Shown here: positions 10,544 through 17,914 of the stretch, piece by piece
How positions within the stretch are numbered: the stretch's first letter is position 1
Layout: each line of letters opens with the position of its first letter
From: Candidatus Jordarchaeia archaeon
GTDB taxonomy: Archaea > Asgardarchaeota > Jordiarchaeia > Jordiarchaeales > Jordiarchaeaceae
Assembly: GCA_029856435.1 (NCBI GenBank)
Contig: JAHQXB010000005.1
Coordinates: 1 to 32,444, forward strand
DNA: 32,444 bases
Direction: 5' to 3'
Position numbers and translations under genes: made by a program
The notes under the pieces: generated by a model
Seen by the model: only the letters and a program-made list of their open reading frames with translations
Database searches by the model: none
What the model was told of the DNA's origin: nothing

Positions 10544-11572
10544 ATGGGAGTGAATCTTAGGGATTTGTTGTCTTTTCGGCAGATAGATTTGAAGGATCTT
10601 TCGGGGCGGGTGATTGCCATTGATGCTATGAATGCTCTTTACCAGTTTCTGGCGATAATTAGGCAGCCTGATGGCACCAGTCTCATGGATAGTAGGGGTA
10701 ACATCACTTCTCACTTGAGCGGTATTTTTTATAGGACGATTAACTTGTTGGAGGCGGGGATTAAGCCGGTTTACGTGTTTGATGGCGAACCTCCGGAACT
10801 CAAGTTGGAAACTGTGGAGGAGAGGGGGAAAATCAGGAGAGAGGCGGCCAAGAGGTGGGAGGAAGCTCTTGAAAGGGGGGACTTGGAGGAGGCGAGAAAG
10901 TTTGCTCAAGCCTCATCAAAGTTAACAGACGAGATGGTTGAGGAGAGCAAGAGGCTGTTGGAGGCTATGGGTATACCATACGTGCAGGCTCCTTCGGAGG
11001 GGGAGGCTCAGGCGTCCTACATGGCGCGTCGGGGAGACGCTTGGGGGGTTGCTAGCCAGGACTATGATTCTCTACTTTATGATTCTCCCCGCTTGGTGCG
11101 AAATCTCACCATTTCTGGGAGGAGGAAATTGCCTAAGAGAGATGTCTATGTTAGGGTGGAGCCGGAACTTGTTTTGCTTGATGAGAACCTGGAGAGTCTC
11201 GGCATCACCCGCGAACAGCTGATAGGTATAGGAATCTTGCTTGGCACAGACTATAATGAGGGGGTTAAGGGGATAGGTGTAAAAACTGCACTAAAACTGA
11301 TAAAAGAGAAGGGAAGCATAGAGAGGGTGGTGGAGGAAGAAAAACTGGAGATTTTTCCGCCAGTGGAAGAAATCAAAAAGTTGTTCCTTAAGCCCCAATT
11401 AACTGACAACTACAAGATAAAGTGGGAACCCATAGATAGAAACCAGGTTTATTCCATACTTTGTGACGAACACGACTTCTCCAGAGACAGGGTGCAAAAG
11501 GCGCTGGAGCGCGTAAGGGAAGAGGAAAAGGTTAGAGCTCAATCCCGCCTTGAACAGTTCTTCAAACCGTAA
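10544..11572 (+). CDS. fen: Flap endonuclease 1
   Basis: Structure-specific nuclease that removes 5' flaps during Okazaki-fragment maturation and repair. 342 aa. The N-terminal MGVNLRDLL and Asp27 (IDAMN) are catalytic-core features. The conserved segment APSEGEAQASYMARRG carries further metal-binding acidic residues, and the helix-hairpin-helix lies in GVKGIGVKTALKLI. The C-terminus QSRLEQFF is a PCNA-binding PIP box. The start is ATG 10544. The gene is convergent with pcm, with only 14 bases between their stops. Confidence 0.97.
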   Translation: MGVNLRDLLSFRQIDLKDLSGRVIAIDAMNALYQFLAIIRQPDGTSLMDSRGNITSHLSGIFYRTINLLEAGIKPVYVFDGEPPELKLETVEERGKIRREAAKRWEEALERGDLEEARKFAQASSKLTDEMVEESKRLLEAMGIPYVQAPSEGEAQASYMARRGDAWGVASQDYDSLLYDSPRLVRNLTISGRRKLPKRDVYVRVEPELVLLDENLESLGITREQLIGIGILLGTDYNEGVKGIGVKTALKLIKEKGSIERVVEEEKLEIFPPVEEIKKLFLKPQLTDNYKIKWEPIDRNQVYSILCDEHDFSRDRVQKALERVREEEKVRAQSRLEQFFKP

Positions 11573-11586
11573 CCACATCACAAAAA

Positions 11587-12323
11587 TTAAAGGGGCAAAG
11601 AGCTGGAATTTGTGCTGAATCCCCATTTTCCCAGCAGGGGTACGAAGGCAACTGAGCCGAATCTTTGTTTTTTGGTTTTACCCTTTTCCACTTTTTCTAT
11701 TACTACTAGCTCTTGGTACATAAAGAGGCTTCCTAGGGGGATGGCCATTTTTCCCCCTATTTTTAGTTGGTCAACTAGGGGTTGGGGAACTCTAGGAGCT
11801 GCGGCTGTTACAAGTATGGCGTCGTAGGGAGCCATTTCCTTGTATCCTTCTGAACCGTCCCCAGTGATGACGGTTACCCGGTCAAGGTATCCCGCCCTCC
11901 TCAAATTATCTATGGCAAATTCTACTAGTTCTGGAATCCGTTCTATGGTGTAAACGTGACCCTTGGCGTTGGAGCCGGTGGGCGCCACTATTTCGGCGCA
12001 TAGTGCTGCGTGGTAGCCGGACCCCGTGCCCACCTCTAGTACCTTCATGCCCTCTTCCAATTCTAGTACGTCACACATCATTACAACCATGTTACGCCCA
12101 AAAAGCATGATGTTTGCCCTTTGTGTGGCGCAGATATGGTCTGACCTCCAGGAATGGGAAGAGGATGATCGACGTAAGCCTTATCTCTGAGATTTTGGGG
12201 GACAAACTCTTCTCTGGGGACCTCCAAGAATGCGCGCATCACGCTTTCTCGGGTAACGAATCCTGAGCGTTTCAACTCTTCCAGAAGTCTTTTCTTTTCG
12301 AACAGTAGGTCTTTTTTTGCCAA
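11587..12323 (-). CDS. pcm: Protein-L-isoaspartate O-methyltransferase, interrupted by a 32-nt intron-like segment
   Basis: Repairs isoaspartate in damaged proteins with SAM. Exon 1 (12323-12125) encodes MAKKDLLFEKKRLL through PLPIPGGQTISAPH; exon 2 (12092-11587) encodes MVVMMCDVLELEEGMKVLEVGTGSGYHAA, the SAM site, to the end. In the family SAPH is followed directly by MV. The genome has 32 extra bases there, which shift the frame and hit a stop 14 codons later. Removing 12093-12124 joins the two parts in frame to 234 aa, a normal length. The ends form a bulge-helix-bulge motif (see the separate entry). The start is TTG 12323, preceded by GTGGAG. Without splicing only two overlapping partial ORFs would be made. 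Confidence 0.88.
12093..12124 (-). other. Predicted BHB intron (32 nt) in pcm mRNA
   Basis: On the minus strand exon 1 ends ...GCGCCAC and exon 2 begins ACATGG. The central helix pairs CGCC (12130-12127) with GGCG (12098-12095), exactly 4 bp. Bulge 1 is AC^A and bulge 2 is TA^A, each 3 nt with the cut after the second base. The intron-side helix pairs CAAAGGGCA (12123-12115) with TGCTTTTTG (12107-12099): 9 bp including two G-U. The exon side adds two pairs (G-C, U-A). Of three possible boundary placements only this one gives BHB geometry. Confidence 0.75.
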
Positions 12324-12410
12324 AAGTCTCCACTCACACAACTATTTTTTGCGTCCTCTCTTAACATTTAATTGTGCGTCATACAGAAATAATTATCGGT
12401 GGAAGAAGAC

Positions 12411-12845
12411 TTGGCCAAAAAAGCGGCAGAAACAATCTATGCACGGGGTCATCCTAACGTTTCCGCCACACATAAAACAACTCTAGAAATAACTACTAGA
12501 GACAAGTTAACAATCAGGGGAGACTGCATAGTAGCCGTATGTGCAAATAAGGGGGCTGAACAGCTCAGTGAATCGTTTAAAGAGTTGGCAAGAATGGAGA
12601 ATTCAACCATCACCATGATCTTAAAAGTTGACGACCAAACCGAAACCATTAAGGGCCAAGGGAGCCCCCACCTAACCTTTACTCATCCCCACGACATAGT
12701 GGCGAGAAAAAGCACCTACCACAGTGACAGAACAATAATGATAAAAGCCGACAAGGCAGCAATAGACCTGAACAGAAAGCTAGTCCAAAAATTGAAAGAC
12801 CCCCAAACAAAGGTCGAAGTAATCCTAATTGTGGAAACCCCATAA
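12411..12845 (+). CDS. DUF371 family protein
   Basis: 144-aa archaeal protein of the DUF371 family (COG2090), recognised from ARGHPNVSATHKTTLEITTRD near the N-terminus, followed by GDCIVAVCANKGA and the C-terminal DLNRKLVQKLKDP. No function is established. I prefer TTG 12411, eight bases after GGTGG; GTG 12399 would overlap that site. It is divergent from pcm across about 90 bases, so the two probably share a promoter region. Confidence 0.8.
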   Translation: MAKKAAETIYARGHPNVSATHKTTLEITTRDKLTIRGDCIVAVCANKGAEQLSESFKELARMENSTITMILKVDDQTETIKGQGSPHLTFTHPHDIVARKSTYHSDRTIMIKADKAAIDLNRKLVQKLKDPQTKVEVILIVETP

Positions 12846-12998
12846 AAAAAGGCTACTGGTTTTCCACCAAAAACTCCAAAATTTGTTTAACATCTTAAGC
12901 GTATTAAGGGGTTATCTGAAAAGAAATTGAGGCAAGGAAGACACAATCCATACTAGGTGTGGCGTGGGAGCTTCCGCGTAATTCAATGTGGGAATGTG

Positions 12999-14072
12999 TC
13001 ATTTGATTTGGGCGTCTACAACTACTTGCCATTCTCGTGGTGCGCTGGGCCGCACCTTTCTAGAGCCAAGAATTTTAACTACCTTTCTGGAACTTGCCTC
13101 AACACCTCTAACTAGGGATTCAACCGCCTCGTCTGCAGACTCGGACGTAGAGAATTGGTAGTAGTGAATTATTCCTCCCTCGGTCTTAATTGCGCGACAT
13201 GCAACATCAATGTAATTCTTAGCCTCGCTTGGGAGATTCATAATAACCCGATCTGCTTTGGAAGAAAGGCTTTCTTCCACCACTTTTCGAGCGTCACCAA
13301 GGATTGGGAAAACTCTGCCATCAGCCTTGTTCAAATGAATATTCTGCTTAAGTAAGTCTACTGCCAATTCGTTAATATCAATAGCATACACCTGTGCCGC
13401 CCCTCTTTTCGCGATTTGAATGGAGAAGGGGCCCACACCCGCAAAAAGGTCCACCACCACCTCTCCAGGGGAAACTTGGCTTGCTACGCGGGCATGCTCA
13501 GTCACTAGGCGTGGACTAAAGTAAGCCGAAGATAAATCCACCTGAAAGACGCAGCCATTCTCCCTATGCAAGGTGGTTGTCCTGTTCTCCCCCGCAAGAT
13601 GGATGAACCTTCGAACGCGGGTTACGCCATCTACCCTTCCAGCCTTGGCCAAAACTACCTTCACATTTTTGTGTACATTTAAAACCGCATTACCTATAAG
13701 GGCGCCTTTATCAGAAAGCTCTTGGGGAATCTCAAGCACTGCGATGTCTCCCACCACATCATAGGAGCGGGGCAGTGAAGCCAACTGGCTGGGGGAGAGC
13801 TTACCGTATAATTCCTCCAGAATACTTTTGGGTCGCTTCATCCTAAGCTTGGACTCGGTGTGAGCCAACTCAAAAATGCCCAGCCTGCTTTCCAAAATTG
13901 ACCGCTCACTATCCGAAATCTCCCTAACCAAGGGCCAAAAAATATTTTTAGAATCACTTGAGACACGCATATTATTATCGAGAAGCCCCAGCTCCGAGAG
14001 AACAATTTTGGCCTCTTGTCCCCTCTTTTTGGAGATTACCAGGCAAGGAATTAGATCCGCCAAATAAACCAT
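12999..14072 (-). CDS. trm5: tRNA (guanine-37-N1)-methyltransferase Trm5
   Basis: Class I SAM methyltransferase that makes m1G37 in tRNA, needed for reading-frame maintenance and as substrate for wyosine synthesis. 357 aa. The N-terminal region and the THUMP-like middle precede the Rossmann core. SAM motif I is VVDLFAGVGPFSI, preceded by the conserved FSPRLVTEHARVA, and the catalytic NLP motif is MNLPSEA. The gene lies immediately downstream of the tRNA-Lys gene on the same strand. TYW1 elsewhere in the window acts on its product. Confidence 0.93.
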   Translation of the reverse strand: MVYLADLIPCLVISKKRGQEAKIVLSELGLLDNNMRVSSDSKNIFWPLVREISDSERSILESRLGIFELAHTESKLRMKRPKSILEELYGKLSPSQLASLPRSYDVVGDIAVLEIPQELSDKGALIGNAVLNVHKNVKVVLAKAGRVDGVTRVRRFIHLAGENRTTTLHRENGCVFQVDLSSAYFSPRLVTEHARVASQVSPGEVVVDLFAGVGPFSIQIAKRGAAQVYAIDINELAVDLLKQNIHLNKADGRVFPILGDARKVVEESLSSKADRVIMNLPSEAKNYIDVACRAIKTEGGIIHYYQFSTSESADEAVESLVRGVEASSRKVVKILGSRKVRPSAPREWQVVVDAQIK

Positions 14073-14148
14073 AACCTCTTCGAGAAATTTTAAAAAAACA
14101 GGATATTCCTAGGAGTGGAGTGTTTAGGCGGGCTGCACGGGATTCGAA

Positions 14149-14179
14149 TTCGCGAACCAGAGTAAGCCTCTCAGGGTTT
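14149..14179 (-). other. tRNA-Lys intron 2, 31 nt, position 53/54 (T loop)
   Basis: Central helix CGCG (14185-14182) pairs with CGCG (14154-14151), 4 bp. Bulge 1 is GG^A and bulge 2 is AA^T. The intron-side helix is AACC/GGTT (4 bp). The exon-side helix is not formed, so this is the relaxed HBh' form. Excision leaves the canonical T arm GCGGGTTCGAATCCCGT. The boundaries are unambiguous because no shift preserves the T loop. Confidence 0.87.
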
Positions 14180-14218
14180 CCCGCGACCACCAAGTTAAGA
14201 GCCTGGCGCTCTACCTAA

Positions 14219-14246
14219 TTGCTCAGATGAATATGAATCCATTCTT
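14219..14246 (-). other. tRNA-Lys intron 1, 28 nt, position 15/16 (D loop)
   Basis: Central helix GCTC (14252-14249) pairs with GAGC (14224-14221), 4 bp. Bulge 1 is AG^A and bulge 2 is AA^T. The intron-side helix is AGA/TCT (3 bp). The exon-side helix is C7-G18, U8-A17a, A9-U17 (3 bp). Excision leaves the canonical D arm TAGCTCAGTTAGGTAGAGC. Confidence 0.85.
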
Positions 14247-14315
14247 CTGAGCTAGCAGCCCGCTTTTATCTTTTGGACAGTTAGAGAATTAAGCGTTTGG
14301 GTACATAAATTTTTT

Positions 14316-14444
14316 GTGGAGAGAAATAGGTGTGAATTAGTCTGTAGGGAATATGGAACGCATTTTTCCTTACCATTCATTATTGGCCTTAGAATCGGAA
14401 AGGTCTTGAAGAGCCTGGGTCTTCCAAAGGAAGAAAACACCTAA
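14316..14444 (+). CDS. Candidate small protein, 42 aa
   Basis: I do not recognise a family. The GTG-started frame reads MERNRCELVCREYGTHFSLP, then FIIGLRIGKVLKSLGLPKEENT and stop. The composition is protein-like, with two Cys four residues apart (CELVC), a hydrophobic core and a charged tail. No Shine-Dalgarno site precedes it, but an AT element GAATTAAG lies about 28 bases upstream, so a leaderless transcript is possible. It sits between the tRNA and a decayed gene, so it could also be a remnant. The frame is open further upstream into the tRNA. Confidence 0.4.
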   Translation: MERNRCELVCREYGTHFSLPFIIGLRIGKVLKSLGLPKEENT

Positions 14445-14562
14445 AAAAGGGGAGTATCGTATATTCCGCTGGATGTTTTAGGAAACTTGTAAAACTCGCT
14501 CACAGGTAAGTGTTAAATGGTGTGACTGAAATTTTGTTTTAAAAGTTAGAGGAGAATTTGTT

Positions 14563-15184
14563 TTGAGCCAAGCACCTAGTTGTTATCAGGCTCTGTTGGT
14601 GACACTGGGTTTAATGGCTATACGTTTGCAGTGGCTGTTTGGCTATTTTACACCGTGGCAATTTTCACTATAATTCTGCTTTTCTCCTTTTGCTACTAAT
14701 CATAGGATTGATAGGAGTTTCTGTGGGACTGGGAAATAAGGGATCTACCGGTGGGTGGCAAATTTTATGGCTAATACTGGGAATAATATCTCTAGCTATA
14801 GCAGTTATAGTGATAGTTTTCCCCCTGATTGGCATCTCAATTTTGATTATACTTCCTGGGTGTGGGTTTGCTTTTTAACGGTTTCACCGGGATAATTCAA
14901 GGAGCATTTGACTCGGAACTCGACACTAGTTATAGGGTTCTTCTCCTGTTTTTTGGCGTCTTGATTGTTATAGTATCCTTCTTTATCCTGTCGAATCCTA
15001 CGTTGGGGATCATCCTGTGGTACTGCCACCCTTCCTACTTGTGCTTAACGGTACCTACATTCCGCCCATAGGCTTTTACACCATAATCCCCTCGGCGGGA
15101 TACTTGGTGCTGGTCTTTTTCCTATCCTTGGGCTTCATAATTCGTGGAATACAAGCCATCCTCCTAGGGATAAAAGAAAGATAG
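14563..15184 (+). pseudogene. Frame-disrupted multi-TM protein, DUF308/HdeD-like
   Basis: Membrane-protein coding potential is continuous but spread over all three frames. TTG 14563 follows AGAGGAG. The frame then appears to move to one reading VAVWLFYTVAIFTIILLFS, then to LLLLIIGLIGVSVGL...GISILIIL, then (after TAA at 14875) to GLLFNGFTGIIQGAF...NPTLGIIL, and finally back to VVLPPFLLVLNGTY...ILLGIKER and stop. Each junction joins without extra residues, so these are one- or two-base indels, not introns. The repeated TM pairs resemble the HdeD/DUF308 family. It is either a decayed gene or a poorly sequenced one; neighbouring genes are intact. Confidence 0.6.
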
Positions 15185-15231
15185 CTATCCCAATTTTCAA
15201 ATACCAAAAACGTGTCTCTTTTTTTCATTTT

Positions 15232-17313
15232 TTAAATAATTAGTTTGGAAGAATTTAAAGATACAGCTAGGTCGGGTAGGAAGTGCGCCACTGCTGCTAG
15301 GAAGGGGGTGAGGAAGCCGAATGCCGCCAAACCCACACCAATAATATTGAAAAGTATTCCAATGGTGATGTTTTGTTTTATTGTTCGAAGGGTCTTTTTG
15401 CCCGCCTGGATTATTTCGGGAATTTTTGCTAGGTCATCTGCCATAAGTACAATGTTTGCTGCTTCCATAGCGGCGGCAGTTCCCGCGGCTCCCATAGCTA
15501 TTCCCACTGTGGCTTGGGCTAGGGCGGGTGCATCATTTATCCCGTCGCCCACCATGGCCACTCTCTTTCCAGAGTCTTCTAGTTCTTTTATTTTGTTGGC
15601 CTTTTCTTCAGGCAGCATTCCCGCTATTACCTCGTCTATGCCCAGTTGGTTAGCGATGGCTCTAGCTGTTCGGGGATTATCACCAGTGAGCATTATTGTT
15701 TTTACACCCAGCTTTTTCAGTTCGGCTATGGTTTCTTTAGACTTATATCGGGGCGCGTCTGCCACAGTTATTACTCCGCAGACATGACCATCGTGTGAGA
15801 TGAGTAGTGCGGTTTTTCCCTCTTCTTCCCTCTCCCAGATATATCTTTTTACTCTGCTGGCAATCTTGACATTGTTGTTTCTCATTAGCTCCATATTTCC
15901 CAGTATAATTTTTCTGCCGTCGCTTTTCACAATTATTCCCTTGCCTCGTATGATTTCTAACTCTTCAGGCGCTGGAACAGTTATTCCCTGTTTTTCTGCC
16001 CTTTTCATTACGGCAATGGCTAGGGGGTGTTCCGAGCGTTTTTCGGCTATTGCTGCCAGCCTAATTATTTCTTCTTCACTGTGGCCGTCAAACCCCTTTA
16101 CATCCATTACTTGGGGCTTGTTCATAGTTAGGGTTCCAGTTTTATCCATAGCAATAATGTTCACTCTTCCCAGTGCTTCAAGATAGTTTCCCCCTTTAAT
16201 CAAGGCACCTCTTTTGGAAGATTTTCCAATTGTGGCTACCACAGCAAGGGGTGTTGCCAAAGCTACTGCACAGGGACAGGCAACAACCAATACGGTAACT
16301 GCAGTGATAATACTGTTAGTTAGAAGATATGTGAGAAGGGATACGGCCAGAACCAGTGGTGTAAAGTATGCGGTGAACCTATCGGCAACTTTTTGTATGG
16401 CGGCTTTGCCCTCTTGAGCCTCCTCTACCATCCTAATTATTCTCCCTATTGTAGTGTCTCCCCCAGTTTTTTCCACCCTTATTTGAATTACGCCCACCTC
16501 ACTTATGGTTCCCGCAAAAACTGTGTCTCCCAAGCCCTTCTCCACAGATAGGACTTCTCCGGTAATTGCTGCCTGATTAATTAGAGCCTGCCCAGAGATT
16601 ATCTTACCATCTACGGGGATTTTTTCCCCCGATTTGACTATCACAATGTCACCAGTTTTTATTTCCTCTATGGGCAGCAGGGACTCCTTACCATCTCTTA
16701 GTACAAGTGCATTCTTGGGGGCTATCTCAACAATTTCCTGGATAGCTCTTCGACTCTTATCCACAGTAAATTCTTCAACAAACCAAGCTGTCAGGACAAA
16801 GAAAGTTATTGCGGCTGCTGACAGAAACTCTCCCAGAATAACGGTTGCAACGAGGGCGATGGTTATAAAAACAGAGACCTCAATCTTCCTAGCTCTTAGG
16901 GAAAAGAAGGCATCCTTCAGTATGGGATAAGCACCAACAGCCACCGCGACGAGAGACACATCATAGCCCATATACGAGGGAAGCAGATTTGCCCAGCTAA
17001 CAAACATCAGAAAGCCAATTAAGCCAATCCGCAGAATATTCAGAACATATTTTTTAGTTTCCAAATGGGGTTTTTCGTGGAGCCCAAGATTGTAGCCTAT
17101 CTTCTTGGCTGTTTCCTTAATTTCGTCAATGCTAACCTTCTCCTTATCATAATCGATTGTGAGGGTTTTTGCAGCAAAATTAACCTCTGAACGGGTAACC
17201 CCCTCCAAAGTGGAGAGCACTCTTTCGATTCTCTCTGCGCAGTCAGCGCAATGCACTCCTTCTATTTCGCATACCTCGTGGCACTCTGTTCCTTGGTTCT
17301 GTCTTTTTTCCAT
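15232..17313 (-). CDS. Heavy-metal P1B-type ATPase
   Basis: 693-aa metal-exporting ATPase. It has an N-terminal HMA domain with the metal site GVHCADC, about six to eight TM segments, the phosphatase TGE motif (AAITGE), the CPC metal site (ACPCAVALATP), the phosphorylation site DKTGTLT, the SEHPLA loop and the hinge GDGINDAPAL. The segment after CPC (LAVVATIGKSSKRGALIKGG) and the last helix with Asp (LPDLAVSLNSSKL) resemble the Zn/Cd/Pb subgroup more than the Cu(I) pumps, which carry a different TM8. The start is the ATG of MEKRQNQ, after GGGAG. It is divergent from nikR, so nickel or a related divalent metal is a reasonable substrate. The specificity remains inference. Confidence 0.92.
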   Translation of the reverse strand: MEKRQNQGTECHEVCEIEGVHCADCAERIERVLSTLEGVTRSEVNFAAKTLTIDYDKEKVSIDEIKETAKKIGYNLGLHEKPHLETKKYVLNILRIGLIGFLMFVSWANLLPSYMGYDVSLVAVAVGAYPILKDAFFSLRARKIEVSVFITIALVATVILGEFLSAAAITFFVLTAWFVEEFTVDKSRRAIQEIVEIAPKNALVLRDGKESLLPIEEIKTGDIVIVKSGEKIPVDGKIISGQALINQAAITGEVLSVEKGLGDTVFAGTISEVGVIQIRVEKTGGDTTIGRIIRMVEEAQEGKAAIQKVADRFTAYFTPLVLAVSLLTYLLTNSIITAVTVLVVACPCAVALATPLAVVATIGKSSKRGALIKGGNYLEALGRVNIIAMDKTGTLTMNKPQVMDVKGFDGHSEEEIIRLAAIAEKRSEHPLAIAVMKRAEKQGITVPAPEELEIIRGKGIIVKSDGRKIILGNMELMRNNNVKIASRVKRYIWEREEEGKTALLISHDGHVCGVITVADAPRYKSKETIAELKKLGVKTIMLTGDNPRTARAIANQLGIDEVIAGMLPEEKANKIKELEDSGKRVAMVGDGINDAPALAQATVGIAMGAAGTAAAMEAANIVLMADDLAKIPEIIQAGKKTLRTIKQNITIGILFNIIGVGLAAFGFLTPFLAAVAHFLPDLAVSLNSSKLII

Positions 17314-17338
17314 AGAGACTCCCAAAAAACCAATAAAA

Positions 17339-17361
17339 GGCAATTATATTAATTTAATGCC
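17339..17361. promoter_or_regulatory. Candidate operator dyad in the nikR/ATPase interval
   Basis: GGCA and TGCC are spaced by 15 bases with an AT-rich, partly symmetrical centre (about 23 bp in all). It is 26 bases outside the ATPase start and 72 bases before nikR. The same 120-base interval holds AATATTAATT twice (about 17387-17410). The spacing is similar to the long dyads bound by NikR, but the half-sites differ from the E. coli consensus. Confidence 0.35.
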
Positions 17362-17432
17362 AAAAAATAACGGAAAAATATTAATTCAATATTAATTTTA
17401 TGATAATTAGTTAATATTATTGGTGATTTTGA

Positions 17433-17840
17433 ATGACGGTAGTCAGCATAACCCTGCCCGAAGAATTACTGTCACAGTTTGAGAAATTCATGGAGAGCAG
17501 AGGATACTACAGCAGGTCCGAAGCCTTCAGAGACGCCATACGCAATCTAATAGCAGAATCAGAAATCAATAAGCTGGGAGAGGAAAAATCCGCGGCGACC
17601 ATAATGGTCACCAGTGAGTATAAGAGGAAAGAAGTAGAGAACAGAATCTCAGAGATTCGACACGAGTTTGACGACATCATAATTGAAAATATACACAGAC
17701 ATATAAAGGATCAGTACTGTTTGGAGATTCTTATTGCCGAAGGCGACTCTAAGAGGCTCCTAGATTTAATGGGCAGAGTGAGGGGAATCAGAGGAATCCA
17801 GCAGGTGAAAGCGGTCTTCATGCCCATACTGGAAAGTTAG
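17433..17840 (+). CDS. nikR: Nickel-responsive regulator NikR
   Basis: Ribbon-helix-helix repressor with a C-terminal nickel-sensing ACT-like domain; 135 aa. The N-terminal VVSITLPEELLSQFEKFMES is the DNA-binding ribbon and helix. The high-affinity nickel ligands are all present: His in EIRHEFDD, then HRHIKDQYC (HxH-x5-C). The start is ATG 17433 after GGTG. It is divergent from the P-type ATPase across a 119-base AT-rich spacer, so it may control that gene and itself. Confidence 0.93.
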   Translation: MTVVSITLPEELLSQFEKFMESRGYYSRSEAFRDAIRNLIAESEINKLGEEKSAATIMVTSEYKRKEVENRISEIRHEFDDIIIENIHRHIKDQYCLEILIAEGDSKRLLDLMGRVRGIRGIQQVKAVFMPILES

Positions 17841-17914
17841 CTCCCGAAGCAACGATTATATCCTGATTGTTCCCAGTATTTTGTGATTACCGGCCCGTTT
17901 TTAGGTGTTTGAAG

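Larger units (their letters stand above)
14129..14261 (-). tRNA. tRNA-Lys (CTT) with two non-canonical introns
   Basis: Mature tRNA of 74 nt after removing two segments. The acceptor stem is GGGCTGC/GCAGCCC (7 bp) with discriminator G73, as in archaeal tRNA-Lys. The D arm is GCTC/GAGC with loop AGTTAGGTA. The anticodon stem is CCAGG/CTTGG with loop CTCTTAA, so the anticodon is CTT at 14199-14197. The variable loop is TGGTC, and the T arm is GCGGG-TTCGAAT-CCCGT. CCA is not encoded (the genome has CCT). Introns lie after nucleotide 15 and after nucleotide 53; there is none at the canonical 37/38 site. A T-run at about 14094-14100 (minus-strand T's) follows. Standard tRNA scans may miss or misfold this gene. 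Confidence 0.9.

Noticed and set aside
11587..12323. pcm as a simple pseudogene or frameshift
   Set aside because: The break needs exactly 32 extra bases, not one or two, and their ends form precise BHB geometry that restores the frame. A chance decay event would not be expected to do so.
14129..14263. tRNA with a 9-bp acceptor stem (Sec-like)
   Set aside because: GCGGGCTGC/GCAGCCCGC pairs over 9 bp, but a standard 7-bp stem with G73 fits the archaeal tRNA-Lys numbering, the anticodon is CTT, and the outer two pairs are flanking sequence.
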